NCBI GenBank assembly: GCA_022494885.1 | Contig: JAGVSM010000178.1 | Location: forward strand, 1 to 64,000 | Reading direction: 5' to 3' | Length of the DNA: 64,000 bases | From: Micrasema longulum | Taxonomy: Eukaryota; Arthropoda; Insecta; Trichoptera; Brachycentridae | In this document: positions 52,901 through 64,000 of the stretch, one piece after another | How the letters are laid out: each line of letters starts with the position of its first letter | Numbering within the stretch: position 1 is the stretch's first letter | Program-made: the position numbers and the translations under genes | Notes under the pieces: model-generated | Told to the model about the DNA's origin: nothing | The model's database searches: none | What the model saw: only the letters and a program-made list of their open reading frames with translations

Positions 52901-53365
52901 GCTGTAGACTGGTAAAACGAACGCAAAATTAGAAAATCATAGGATTTTGCCATTTTAAAACGAATGTTTTTTTTCAATCGCGCAATAATAAAAAAATAAA
53001 AACAAATAAATTAGATAAAAACAATAATTTTTAAAGGTATTTTTATTAAAAAATATAATTAAAAGTTTTAAGAAACTAAAATATTATTACTTTTAGACCG
53101 GCACATTACGCCATTTCAAATTTAGACTAAACTTAGGTATCTGGGATCTCAATAAAGACTAAGTATTGAACTAAAATTTGTTGTAATAATTTGAAGACAA
53201 TTTTAGTTACATAAAACTTTTAAGTATATTTTTTATACCTTTAAAAAATATTGTTCTTATCTAATTTATGTTTTTTTATTATTGAGCGATTAAAAAAAAC
53301 ACTCTTTTTGAAATGGCAAAATCGTATGATTTCCTAATTTTGCGTTCGTTTTACCAGACTACAGC
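52901..53365 (+). mobile_element. Long-TIR MITE, 465 bp
   Basis: The arms of about 200 bp are inverted copies starting GCTGTAGACTGGTAAAACGA / inverse of ...CCAGACTACAGC and including 'acgcaaaattag' and 'ttaaaggtattttt'. It is AT-rich inside and lies just upstream of the groucho start codon. Confidence 0.8.
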
Positions 53366-54189
53366 CTTAACATGGATATTCAAACATGGGCAGAACGGTG
53401 AAGGCGTAAAGTGATCACATATACCAGCCGATGACATGTCATAAAGCCCTGTCGAAGGGACTTATTATCCACATTTCATTTTTTAAAGTTCTCTATCCCA
53501 TTATATATATAATTCTTCTGTACGTGTGATGTCACTGAACTTCTCTTAAAAAGCGTAACTGATTTACGTGCGGTTTTCAGCGAAATGTAGATCTTTGCGC
53601 TGCGCGTGTTCGTAGATATTAAAATTTCCAATCGAATCTGTAAAAAAAAAGTTAGAAGAATAAATCTTTTTTTCATCGACCTACCAGGGTTGCATTCGAC
53701 GAGAATACATAAACAAAAAAAATGGAAGGATGTTGTTTTTTTGTGTTAAAAAAGTTTGTTTTTAAATGTTTACAAACAATATTCCCTTTTTATATATCCC
53801 AATCAGATTATTTCCCTATATTCCTTATAATTTCTTCCAATTTATTTATTGTTTCTGGATTTTTGGTAAAACTAAAATAATATTAACTGACATTAAATAC
53901 ATTTTTGAAATACGCATTTATGTATAAAGTGCACCCCTGTTGGTGAAAAAGGCCGAGTTTGATATTTGCCGAAAGAATTTTGAAAATTAATTATTTTATG
54001 TTTTGGAACAAGTACCTAGGTACCTACTAATCAAAGAAAAGTCTTTTTCCAAGCTAATAGCAGGCAAACCAACATTCGGGCAGGACAACGTCTGTCGGGT
54101 CCGCTAGTAAACATATATTTATCAATAGTGTGCTAACCACTACACCCACAAAGCGAACGATATTAATCCTGAAAATCGTGAAATCATAT

Positions 54190-54650
54190 GTAAGCAGGGT
54201 TCACACGGGGACAATATTTTCCTGCCCCAGCTCCATGAACAGCCTCGACCGCGCAGAACAGGACAATACAACCATTTGACCGCAGTTCACACGCGGAACG
54301 CTGCGAAAATGAATACACGACGACACGAGTTCGCGAAAAATATTATTTAGTTTATACCAAGATATATTGGAATTGGTGTTAATTGTTATTTGAATCGCCC
54401 ATAGAAGATTCTGCACCGTTTCTCCCTATAAATTTGGCAATCGATGCGCCATATGCGTCGATTAGCAGAAAAAATGCGCAGGCAAGTAGCCATTTTCATT
54501 ATTCCAGCGGACATAGCCTACCTGTCTATCTCTAGGACAATGTCTCGGTGCATTGTCCTGTCCTGCAAATTCCTGTTAACGCTAGGAAAATAAATCCGAT
54601 GCTGGGACAAGACAATATTAAGCTGACCTCGTGTAAACCCTACTTTAGCC
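54190..54650 (+). mobile_element. MITE with GGGTTCACACG-type ends
   Basis: The left end GCAGGGTTCACACGGGGAC and the right end inverted (AGTAGGGTTTACACGAGG) match, with several internal 'ggacaat' repeats in both directions. The superfamily is not identified. Confidence 0.65.
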
Positions 54651-55479
54651 TTGACAGAACCAATATGAAAAATATACGTTTTGAATGCAAAGTGCATCAA
54701 AACTGATTCTCCTCATAAGGTTGAATAATTACAGCTTTTTAAACCCAGGCATACAACCGTGAGTGAATTTATCGATGACTACAAAATTATACCGACGCCG
54801 AGGATGTCAACCAAAAAATTTCGTGTGACAATTTGAAAAGTTACCTTCGCCGATAACATATTACGAACGTCAATAAACCCATTCTTGATTGTAAGACCGA
54901 GATGCTTCCATCAATTTACTTTAACGATACAGCCCCGATAAAAAAATACTTACGAAAAACATTATCGGTAAATCGTCTTATAATCCAGAATTAATCAAAA
55001 TGTCTGCGTATTCCTATCGATTTATGATAAAATAAATTATGTGAATATATTAATACCTACTATTTGAAGATTGCGTTATCTAAATTTTGTATTCATTATT
55101 AAATAAATCAGTGTCATAAAAATGATATGCCATTGAAAAAAAACGCGAACGTCGCGTCGGTATCCGTAATTTTTCATACAAAAACAAGTCGCAAGTGAAA
55201 TTAATATATATATATATATATAATTATAAAAGCAACCTCTACAAGACAATACAATACATACAGCGGGCCCATTATTATTTTTATAAATAATAATATACAA
55301 TAAATTGGGTAATTTACATAGCGCCGTTTTTGTAAAAAAATCACATCAAGGACGCTTTACGATTGTTTAGCAAAGTTTGTTTAGAGCGCACATAAGAATA
55401 CGCTTATTTGTGCCCAATTTCAAAATTGAAAATAAATAATTAAGAAACACATTTAATTTTATTAAAAAAAAAATATCAG

Positions 55480-55600
55480 TCTCGAAGATGTCACGAAAGC
55501 GATGAAACCGGCCACTGATTTTTTTTCAAATTGTAGATTAAAGTAGCACTCATATTTTATTTCTACAATAAAACAAAAGTATATAATTTGATACTTAAGT
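55480..55600 (+). repeat. Penelope-type repeat fragment related to 40.4-kb palindrome
   Basis: 'gtagattaaagtagcactca' and 'ttttatttctacaata' match the 40.4-kb arms; the preceding GCGATGAAACCGGCC resembles a decayed hammerhead 3' half. Confidence 0.45.
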
Positions 55601-55664
55601 TAGTTAAATACATTATATTTGTTCGATTCCCGCCAATTGCAAGAAAAAAAATACAACAAAGATT

Positions 55665-56085
55665 TTTTTCTCAACGATGAACTTCAGCCCTACGGGAAAT
55701 TGGATACAAAAAATGTTTTCTTGCGCGCGGTAAAAATTAGAGCATTAAATTGTAATGCAAAATTTCTTAAAAATGTACGAAAAAAAAATTTTTTTTTAAA
55801 ATAAAAACGCACTACTTTGAATGACGTCACTGGTTCATATGAACCATCCAATGATATGAGAACTTTGAAGGATATCCGGTTTGGTCACCGTAAACAAACC
55901 AGTCGGAAGAACTGTTAGAGAAAACCTCTGACGTCACACGCGGAGTTATTTCAGAAATACAAAACTTTAAAAAAAATCATAGCGCTGATAATACGATAGG
56001 TAAAAATATATATTTTTTTTGTCTTAGTTTAATATTCTATTAACAAATAAAAAAAGAAGACACTGAATTTCCTCATTGATCTTTC
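55665..56085 (+). mobile_element. MITE-B copy 2
   Basis: Inverted ends around CAACGATGAACTTCAG / CTGAATTTCCTCATTG; the body matches 37763-38256. Confidence 0.75.
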
Positions 56086-56689
56086 TTTTCTACCTGCTGA
56101 CAAGCCTCTAGATCACATCCGTCGTTATTCTACTATCACGATGAAATATTGAGCTGCCCTCAACAATATTTTTAAGGGGATGGTAAATCATGATATATAC
56201 GCAAATATTTATGCGCAAAGAGATTCAAGAAAAGAAATAACCCACGAATTGAATGCCATATATAACGCGCTTGTAACGTGTCTATTTAAGTATGCGTCAT
56301 TGGTATTACTTCAATTTTAAGTCAAATTAAATTCAACACAGAAATACTATCACTAACGCTTTATATGATGTGGGAAAATATAGATCCAACACTGACTGGC
56401 TTCTTTTCACTAATACCAAGAATTGCCAGGCTTTACAATGAAGTATCGAAAGACAGCTCGGTTGATGTGTTCCTACATCAAAGACAGTCATAAAAAAACT
56501 CACTTTTCAATAAATGAAACATACCGACAAGGTAATGTCTTGTCGCTCGGGGAAAATAATTATCTTTTTCTATATTTTTTTGGTTTTACTTTAATATTTT
56601 TTTGAGCATATTTATGAATTATTACTATTTGTTTTCCAATCCAAAAGGGTTAATTTAATAAATTTGTGGATTGTTTTAAAAAAGAATCT

Positions 56690-57090
56690 GTTTTTATTTA
56701 TTTAACTTTTTGTAACCAATAAAATAATAGTTTTATTTTTATAATTCAAGTTACAAAACATATTCAATAGAAAATAGAGATTAAAAAGCTAATGATGTAT
56801 AAAGATAGAAATAAACGTATTTGTTTATAAATTACCTTAAATCAAAACTATTACTCAATGGGAAAAAGGAAAAAATATAAAAAAGAGAAAAGAGGAAAAA
56901 GGAAAGGAGGAGCGATTAAGGAAGAGAAAGGAGATGTTTCTTCAGACGTGATTTAAACAGAGATAATGTAGTAACATCTTTGATGGTGGATGGGAGATGA
57001 TTCCTCAGTCGAGCCGCATGGACACTATGAGTTAGAGAAGAAAGAGGAATTGTGGATGGGTATTAAGAGAGTGCCTTGAGAATTAGAACG
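56690..57090 (-). pseudogene. LINE-F 3' end, inverted copy
   Basis: The minus strand matches 13335-13640: 'catgcggctcgact', 'ccatccaccatcaaagatgt' and the pyrimidine-rich tail. Confidence 0.8.
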
Positions 57091-58090
57091 AAGAGGTAAA
57101 CCATAAACTGATAAGCGTTGAAATTTTTTTGAATAAATTTAAAAGGTCTATAATTTTTCTTCTTTCGTTAAGTTTTAAAAAATTTAATGTTTTTAGTAAA
57201 AAATCGTAATTTAAAAATTCATAACTGAATCAAAGTTTAAAATTTATATACCTTAAGAATTTTATAATAACAAATAACAAACTTTGCTGGACATGTTTAA
57301 GTAAGTTTTTAATATGATTCCAACTAGCTGCATTATTTTAAAACCAATAAAAAAGTGATCTTAGAATATATTTTGCGTTTTCTTTCAAAGCGTTCCTCAA
57401 TTGAATGGTTGTTTGAAATGGATAATTTGAGTTTAACTGTAATAATAAAAACTCCACCCAATAAACTGCCAAATGTGAAAATTAAAGATATTATAAACTA
57501 AAGAAGAGCGATTTGAGATTAGATCTAAACTGACTGACTGTTAATATGCAAGTGTGAAGGCATTGGTTGCAGGTAAAAGGGTCGGCCACAGCAAAAGCAC
57601 GTCTTCAACCCTAGTGGTTGTGCTGCGCCGAAATTAGACAAGTTTTCCTATCCCAGAGTCGAATGCTGCCCTAAGGGTAAATTTTCTAAGATATGTATTT
57701 TCCCCGACACAAAGGTCCGATAGATATTTTGGAGCCATAAATAACCAAAAAATTACGAAAAAATCTAATCGGAGATAACATTTCGGACACTTAAATTGCC
57801 ATACTTAAATAATAATTAAACGTGTTATCTATACGACAGAAGCCAAAATATATGTCAAGTGCATTATGATGATTAATTGTAGATTTTAATATTAATAATC
57901 TTCGAAAAACGTACAAAAAGATAAATAAAATAGATTGGATTTATCAGTTACAATACGTTGTTCATTTTTTTATTCAAATTAGTAAACAAGTAGATGGATG
58001 AGTGTTACTCGTATTATGCAAACACGAAGCGCAGGGTGCCGGTGGAAGACGTTGCATGACGATCGTGATTACTGAAATTTATCAAGTAAT

Positions 58091-58264
58091 TTTTTTTTTG
58101 CAGCACAACAAGCTAGGAGGCCCAATTACAGTGGTGAATTACATCACAGAACACCCGGCTTGATGAAAATCACATTTTAATTTATGTGTTTCTCACCGGG
58201 AATCGAACCCGGAACCTTCCGTGTGTGAGTCAAGCGTCTTGACCACTACACCACGGAGGCTGCC
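58091..58264 (-). repeat. tRNA-derived SINE-A copy
   Basis: The minus strand reads GGCAGCCTCCGTGGTGTAGT, A and B boxes intact, body and 3' 'gcacc..tgttgtgctgc' end. Highly similar to 43231-43402. Confidence 0.85.
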
Positions 58265-58284
58265 AAAAAAAAAATATAAAAATA

Positions 58285-59165
58285 TCATTTTGTATTGTTA
58301 TACATAGACTTTTTCTTACAATGCAAGTATCTACTACTACCATCACGCCATTTCCCCGTAGGGGTAGGCAGAGGGAATGGACCGCCACACACGTCTATCC
58401 TGGCATATATTCCTTCTTCTTCTACATTCGTACATCTTGGCATACATACCCTTTGGTTCTGTCTGCTTTTGACATGACCAGACTTAAGATTTTGGTTTAT
58501 CTGATCATGCCACGTCTTCCTTGGTCGCCCTCGTCTCACGTTACCGTTCATTTTCGCCATATATACTTGTTTCACCATTCTTTCGTCGGCCATTCGTTCT
58601 ACGTGACCAAACCATCTCAGAGACCCTTTATTAATATTATCAATTATACTTGACTCAGATTTACACTCTCGCCTGATTTCATAATTCGTAACCCTGACAT
58701 ACATTGATTTTTCCACACATTCGTATAAGAGATCGCATTTCACCCGCGTCTACTCGGCTTTCACCCTTCCTCTGCCAGTTCCATGTTTAACTTGAATACA
58801 TAAGTGTTGGGACTAATACTCCGTTGTGCACTGCCAGTTTAGCTTCGATTGACATATTTTTATTAGGAATTACTGTGCTTAGTGCTCCATTCATTTTGTT
58901 GCCCGCACTCACTATCCTTTCAACATCTTTTTCTACTCTTCCATCTCTTGAAAACGTGCTTCCCAAATACACAAATTCTTCCACTTGCTCAAGACATTCG
59001 TTGTTTACATTTATTATGCAGTCAGTAACCTCACTTCCCCTTTCAAATACCATCACTTTTGACTTACTTTCGTTCATCGCCAATTCGCTCTCCAGGCACA
59101 CATCATACATTCTAGAGACTATTTGCTGCAAATCAGCCTTGCTGCTTGCTAACAGAACTGCGTCA
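58285..59165 (-). pseudogene. LINE-E reverse transcriptase C-terminal half
   Basis: From the upstream end: a TDDAVLLASSKADLQQIV segment (catalytic DD box with a changed first residue), NESKSKVMVFERG, EEFVYLGSTFSRDGR, then after a break SLRWFGHVERMADERMVKQV, GRPRKTWHDQINQ and a Cys-containing tail. It is cut on the upstream side by the TIR element at 59.17 kb. Confidence 0.85.
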
Positions 59166-59166
59166 T

Positions 59167-59805
59167 CAGTGTTTCAAGGCCACACCGCGAAACTTAAGAG
59201 GAACATTCCTGATGGTAAACTATTAAAAAAGTCGAAATATATATTTTTTAATGAAAAAAAGTATTACGAGTATTATAATTTGAAAATAGAAAAAATCCTT
59301 TATGTCTCGGACCAGCATCCCTTCCGCAACCCACTACCCCTCCCCTATTCACCCACTTCCCTAGTGCGTGTTCGGTGCGTTTGTTTCGTTGGTCAAATCA
59401 AAAATCCAGGCAACTCAAAACAATATGTATCATAAAGGACTTAAGATGTTTAATGAGGTGCCAAAAGAGATAAGGGATGCTGGGTTTATGGCATCGTTTC
59501 GTGGGATGGCGATGACTTTTGTGAAAAACAAACATCCGTGTGGGTAGTGTCATCGGAAAGCGTCTGGTTTTAATAATAATGTTTTGTTTTTGAAATTATT
59601 TTAATATTTATATTTTGTTTATTAGTTAAGGTATAACTAGACGATCAAATTTCATTTGTACAACTAGCAAAAATAAATACAATACAAAACAAGTCCGTTT
59701 TTAATCACATTTAAAAAAAGTGCGATTTTACAAAAAAAAAATTAAGATATTATAAGTACACCATAAAAAAATTCCTCTGAAGTTTCGCAGTATGGCCTTG
59801 AAAAT
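59167..59805 (+). mobile_element. TIR element, about 640 bp, inserted in LINE-E
   Basis: The ends (CAAGGCCACACCGCGAAACTT and the inverse of CAAGGCCATACTGCGAAACTT) are about 30-bp inverted repeats. It contains a further LINE tail. Confidence 0.75.
59425..59550 (+). pseudogene. LINE ORF2 C-terminal scrap inside the TIR element
   Basis: It reads KGLKMFNEVPKEIRDAGF, resembling the 'KGLxxFNxLPxEIR' ending of several LINE ORF2 proteins, and stops soon after. Confidence 0.6.
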
Positions 59806-59929
59806 TGTGTATACGTATTTCATGCGAAAAAATGTTGCTGTTTTTCCGAAACCAATCGAATAAAACAAAAATATATTTCCTGCATAACTCAAAACATAAT
59901 CGTTACTTTCATTAAATATCATCAAACCC

Positions 59930-60060
59930 TCATCCGCACTCGTTGGTGCATAGGGCGCTGCATTGTATTGATAAAATCTCTATCATATGTCACAAGAATG
60001 TAAGGTGATCAGTCTTACCCCAACCTGCCGATGGTTATGCCTGTTGGAAGAGCTACCGTT
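59930..60060 (-). repeat. SINE-B tail
   Basis: Inverted 'gtaaggtgatcagtcttacc' and 'ggtgcatagggcgctgcatt' strings match the 61.7-kb copy. It probably belongs with the head at 60266-60405, separated by about 200 bp. Confidence 0.6.
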
Positions 60061-60265
60061 ATGCTGAACAACATCGCTCTGGATATTAATATGTTCCATG
60101 TATCCGAAGGGGTTTTCCGGAGCAGGATTCTCCTACTACTTTGACATGAATCTCTTTCCTGTATTTTTTTCTTTTTTATAATATGTACGTATTAAATGTA
60201 TGTTTGTAATGTATATGTTATATTTAAATAAATAAATTTAATTGAATTACGCTTTCGTTGCCAGT

Positions 60266-60405
60266 CAATAGTTCATATCGACCCTCACGTGAATCGATCC
60301 CAGAACCTCAAGCATGGTAGGCGAACGCGCCAGTCACTACACTACGAGGCGGACTTTTCTCCACTGTATTTTTTCAGGATTTTTACCTGAGAACAGCCTT
60401 CAGGT
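60266..60405 (-). repeat. SINE-B head, tRNA-related
   Basis: Minus strand: 'ctcaggtaaaaatcctga', then TCCGCCTCGTAGTGTAGTGA (A box) and GGGATCGATTCACG (B box). Confidence 0.7.
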
Positions 60406-60539
60406 CAAAAGCACTCGTCGGGGATTCTAGTTTTATTTCACAGACAGAACTGTATTCTAAATATACCACGCTGAATTAAATTTGTTAGAGATCAGCTACT
60501 AAGCATCTAAAAACCGTTTACAAGCACTGTGCATGTAAG

Positions 60540-60760
60540 GGTTACCTACTAAAAGCATATGGTCTTAAATCAGCATGTTGGTTTTACATTTTGGTGAACA
60601 ACTATGGTGAAGGTGTGTTGTGGGATTTCGGCGTTAGTTTAATTGGTGTCCTGACGAAGAAACGGATACATCTCGTAACCGGTAGGCATAGAAAAAACGG
60701 TAAGTGATTTCATACAAATATTGAATAAAATGTTTGACCACAAAGTTATTGCTTAAAATA
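60540..60760 (+). repeat. Single arm of the 3-kb Penelope-type foldback
   Basis: It matches 3131-3200 and 3787-3915 through 'gtaagggtt', 'catgttggtttta', 'ttggtgtcctgacgaag' and 'accggtaggcatagaaaa'. Confidence 0.65.
60648..60689 (+). ncRNA. Hammerhead ribozyme, inactivated copy
   Basis: UGUC and CUGACGA are intact, stem I can close (UGUC/GGCA), ACCGGU and GUA are kept, but the GAAA box reads GUAA and stem II has lost a pair. Probably inactive. Confidence 0.5.
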
Positions 60761-60971
60761 TGAATAATACTTAGCACAAGTTCACAGAAAAACTTTTCAA
60801 ATAACTTCAAAGGATTTATTAGGGCGTTATGAAAATTAAATACGTAGAATTTCATGCAATGAAAAACGGCGAACGGCCTTTTTTTCTGTCTAGATGGTAA
60901 AAAGCTCTGTGAATAAAAAATCTCCATTCCATAAATGTATGTGTGAACCTTAAAAAGACCTGCATGTGCCA

Positions 60972-61378
60972 AATATCGCACATCCGATAAAATAGAGTCA
61001 TAACTCAAAAAATCAGATTTTTGGTTAAGTATACTGAATAAATTATTCAAAAACAATCATACGCTAAAAAAATACCAAATTATAGCTTTACGATTACCCG
61101 CTTGATGAATCTTATGGCAGTGCTCAAACAGTGTATTTATTTTAACTTTTTTCTTTATGACAATCGAAAAAATTTTTTTTAGGGTGTTATAGCATTTTTA
61201 AAATCAAATCTAAATATATATATGACACATCGGCATTGCTTCAAAGCGTGGAAAGAAAAACAAAAAAAACTTTAAGAAAAATACACGGTTTCAAGACTAC
61301 GTGTTAATTGAGTTTTTAGGCTCTCCTGGAAATTCTGCTGTTTTGAGATATGACTCGATTTTATCGGATGTGCGATAT
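60972..61378 (+). repeat. Foldback element, about 400 bp
   Basis: 'aatatcgcacatccgataaa' at the left and its inverse 'tttatcggatgtgcgatat' at the right, extending inward through 'gagtcataactcaaaa'. Confidence 0.7.
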
Positions 61379-61687
61379 GTAACTCAATCAAGTTACACAA
61401 CATGCATGGATTGTGCGGGAGGGAGGAAGGGGGAGGGTGACTCCGCTGCCAGAGGTGAAATAAAATGACAAAAATAAGGGGGGAGTCCAGCCCTCATACT
61501 ACTTTAGAACACGGGGCATGTTTTTCACCCTGCATTAAAAAAAACCGTACTGAACTGCGAAATAAAAGCAGGGTTACAATCACGTATACAAATATTCTTA
61601 AATTCATAATTTAAATCAACGTTCGGTACAATTCAAACTCTTGTGTGGTTATAATGTCATATAAGTCTACATAGGATACAAGAGATG

Positions 61688-61970
61688 GCTGCTCTCAGGT
61701 AAAAATCCTGAATAAGGAAATCGAGTGGTGGTAAGTCCGCCTCGTAAAGTGGTGATTGGCGCGTTCGCCTACTATACTTGAGGTGGCGGGTTCGATTCCT
61801 GGGAAGGTCGAGATGAAATATTGTTTAAATGGTGGTTTCTCTACACTGCAATATTTCATGTTCCGGGACTAGGGCCTGAAGCGTAAGGCTGATCACCTTA
61901 CCTTCGTGTAACAGATGATATCCTATGCACCATCTGGTGCGGACAGTAATTTGATGTGTTAAATTTTGGA
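61688..61970 (+). repeat. SINE-B, most complete copy
   Basis: Head 'ctcaggtaaaaatcctga', A box (AGTGGTGATTGGCGCGTTCG), B box (GGGTTCGATTCC), body 'gcgtaaggctgatcacctta', end 'gcaccatctggtgcgga'. Confidence 0.75.
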
Positions 61971-63923
61971 ATAAAAAATACATTCAATTATTATTTGTAT
62001 GAATTATGTAAAACGGATTAATAAAAAAGTATGACTGTTTTTTTATACCCGTATTCGCCAGTTATTCGTCAGAGAACACATTAAGAACAATTATTTTAGT
62101 TTGCATTTAGTCTAATTATATTGAGGTGGAGGGGTAATCTTTAATAAAATAATAATATCTCGTCTTTTGCTTAATAAAACATGACGTTACGGCAGTATTT
62201 TGTCACCTTAGTTAATTTTTGTCCAACATGCTTTTCTAATGAATCGTCATAAATTGTGGTCATTACTAATGTCTATTTCGTAAAAATTAAATTTTTATTT
62301 TTGCTATTATTTAATTATGTACATGCTTCCACTTTCCATTATGTTGTATCCCAACTCAACACAGGGCCCTTGGCCTCAGAGTTTGGGATAAGTTATTTTT
62401 TTTTTGTAATATATATATATTTTGTAACAATTATACCTCGAATTCATTTATTAGACGTACCTGTAGAAATTATAATGGACTTAGTATTGATGTAGACATT
62501 TTTAACTGCACGTTGCATTTGTACAGAAAATTTTTTCATGGGGTCGATTATTTGGGATAGTTGCTGAATGTGCATCTTGAGTGGTTTATGCTATGTATAT
62601 GTGCCGCATGTAATGTATATGTTTGTGTATGTTTTATATGTGCGTTCATGTGTGTGCGCGGATGGCTCGGAGTGTACATTCGGTATTTTAATATATTTTT
62701 AATTTATTACCTCCATGGAAAATGCAAATGTCAACAATTATTCTTTTCTCACTTGAAATTCTTATTTATTTATTTTTTTTGTCACACTTAATGTTTGTCT
62801 TTTGCATAATTTATGAAAACTTAATTGGTCTTTTTATGTTATTTTTTTTTTTGTTTTTAATACTTATTATGTATGACTGTATGTTTTCTGAATAAAATAA
62901 AATAAAATATAAAAAATATATATATATATTTATATTTGTATGAATAAATTTTTAAAAAATGAATTAAAAAAACTTTAAAGCTCCATTTCTGCATATTTGT
63001 GTTTTGGTCTGTTGGATAAAAACGAACCGAAGCGACGATTTGGAGGGGAAATTTTTAGCATAGTCTTTTAAGAGTAAAAGATAACCTCTGAAAGTTAAAT
63101 TTGAACAAAGTGTTTGTTACAAATAAAATTTCACTTGTGTATTTATTTCTACGTCACACCCTATCCGCCTCTACGTTGCCCCCGGCCTGGAAGATTTCAC
63201 CGCCTGCCCTCCCGGGGGAATTCGTTTCACGCAAACAGCGGAATAGTGACTGCAGACCAACAACTATCTAGCTACAATTTAACTTATAAACGGCGAGATG
63301 TAGTTTATAGTCCTGTTTTTTTATTCTTTGTACACGTCCGTGACAGTAAATCTACAGTCGAGATGTTCGTAGGTTTTTCCAGAGTAGTGTGTTGCTGGAA
63401 AAGTGTTAAGAGGATGCGCGGTCTGACTTTTATGCATACAAACGTATTCCCGTATTTTTTCCCTAGATTCAGGCACTAAAGTAACGATTTTTTTTACACA
63501 CTATTGACATTAACCATTGGCGTGTCCCTATCGTTTTAAAAATAAATAAATAGTCTTTTATAGGAGTTAGGACCATCCAATAACCCTTAAAGCGCTAAGA
63601 TTTATCTGCCATCTTCGGATAGGTAGGATTGGGTTTTCATATTGCGTGTGGTAATAAGGTTGGTTGTTGGGTTGATTGATAGGTCGGTTGATAGGTCTTG
63701 ACTAAGATGCTAGATTTTGAATAGGTTGATACTAGTTTTCGTCTCGGATAGGGTGGTGCTAGGAATAAAGCGAATTTATGAACAATAATTTTCTTTTTTT
63801 TTACTTAATGGGTTTGAATTATTTGGCCGATGGAGGGATGGTAACGGTTCTGGTTCTCGCGATCGGACTTTTTTCTTTCGGTTTACTAACAAACTAACGA
63901 ACTAACATATCCTATCACCATCA

Positions 63924-63999
63924 AATTTGGGAAAATTAGATTGAAGGTGACGGACAAATTGACTGTATATACTCAGGTTGCTCTGACGGCGATAGGGGC
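63924..63999 (+). mobile_element. Short palindromic relative of the 15.9-kb TIR element
   Basis: CCTATCACCATCAAATTTGG and the inverse end CTCTGACGGCGATAGGGG match the 15.9-17.2 kb ends, with almost no interior. It runs to the window edge. Confidence 0.6.
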
Positions 64000-64000
64000 A

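Larger units (their letters stand above)
52477..64000. other. Upstream flank of groucho, repeat-filled
   Basis: It must contain the groucho 5' UTR and promoter, which I could not locate. The rest is MITEs, LINE tails and SINEs listed separately. I see no supported host gene and no E(spl)-type bHLH gene. Confidence 0.5.

Noticed and set aside
55485..55525. Third type of hammerhead
   Set aside because: GAAACCGGCC is present, but the CUGANGA box and stem II are not convincing.
63114..63479. 121-codon frame near the right edge
   Set aside because: Contains a retroelement-like scrap (PALPGEF-like) but no coherent domain.

Overview
The window is AT-rich animal DNA, almost certainly insect. It has spliced genes with short exons and long introns, insect-style Groucho and Sidestep proteins, and many non-LTR retrotransposon, SINE and MITE remnants. 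A lepidopteran or similar repeat-rich genome would fit, but the order is not proven. There is no sign of bacterial genes, operons or CRISPR. All exon models were built by hand from splice sites, reading phase and remembered family sequence; none was tested by alignment or RNA data.

Two real host genes lie tail to tail. On the + strand (1-15.5 kb) are the last six coding exons of a Sidestep-like immunoglobulin-superfamily receptor: the end of the last Ig-type domain, a fibronectin III-like domain, a transmembrane helix, and a cytoplasmic tail ending in a PDZ-type motif. Its 5' part lies left of the window. The acceptor and first half of its transmembrane exon are tandemly duplicated. On the - strand (52.5 to 22.6 kb) is a complete groucho/TLE co-repressor gene: 18 coding exons joining in phase, including a 33-nt microexon, and a predicted 693 aa. 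It carries the Q, GP, CcN, SP and WD40 regions in order.

The rest is mobile DNA. 4.4-8.3 kb holds a nearly complete two-ORF non-LTR retrotransposon with one nonsense codon beside its catalytic RT region and a few frameshifts. 2.8-3.9, 40.4, 42.9, 45.7 and 60.6 kb hold foldback repeats resembling Penelope-like terminal repeats. Several of them carry a recognisable hammerhead ribozyme core. The introns and flanks also hold a mariner fragment, Tigger/pogo-like MITEs, at least three tRNA-derived SINE families, five copies of one LINE 3' end, other LINE tails, and long inverted-repeat elements, some nested. 52.5-64 kb is upstream of groucho and shows only repeats; I could not place a promoter.

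The most notable signals are the hammerhead ribozyme series inside inverted-repeat elements, the duplicated splice acceptor in the receptor gene, and the groucho microexon with tandem acceptors.
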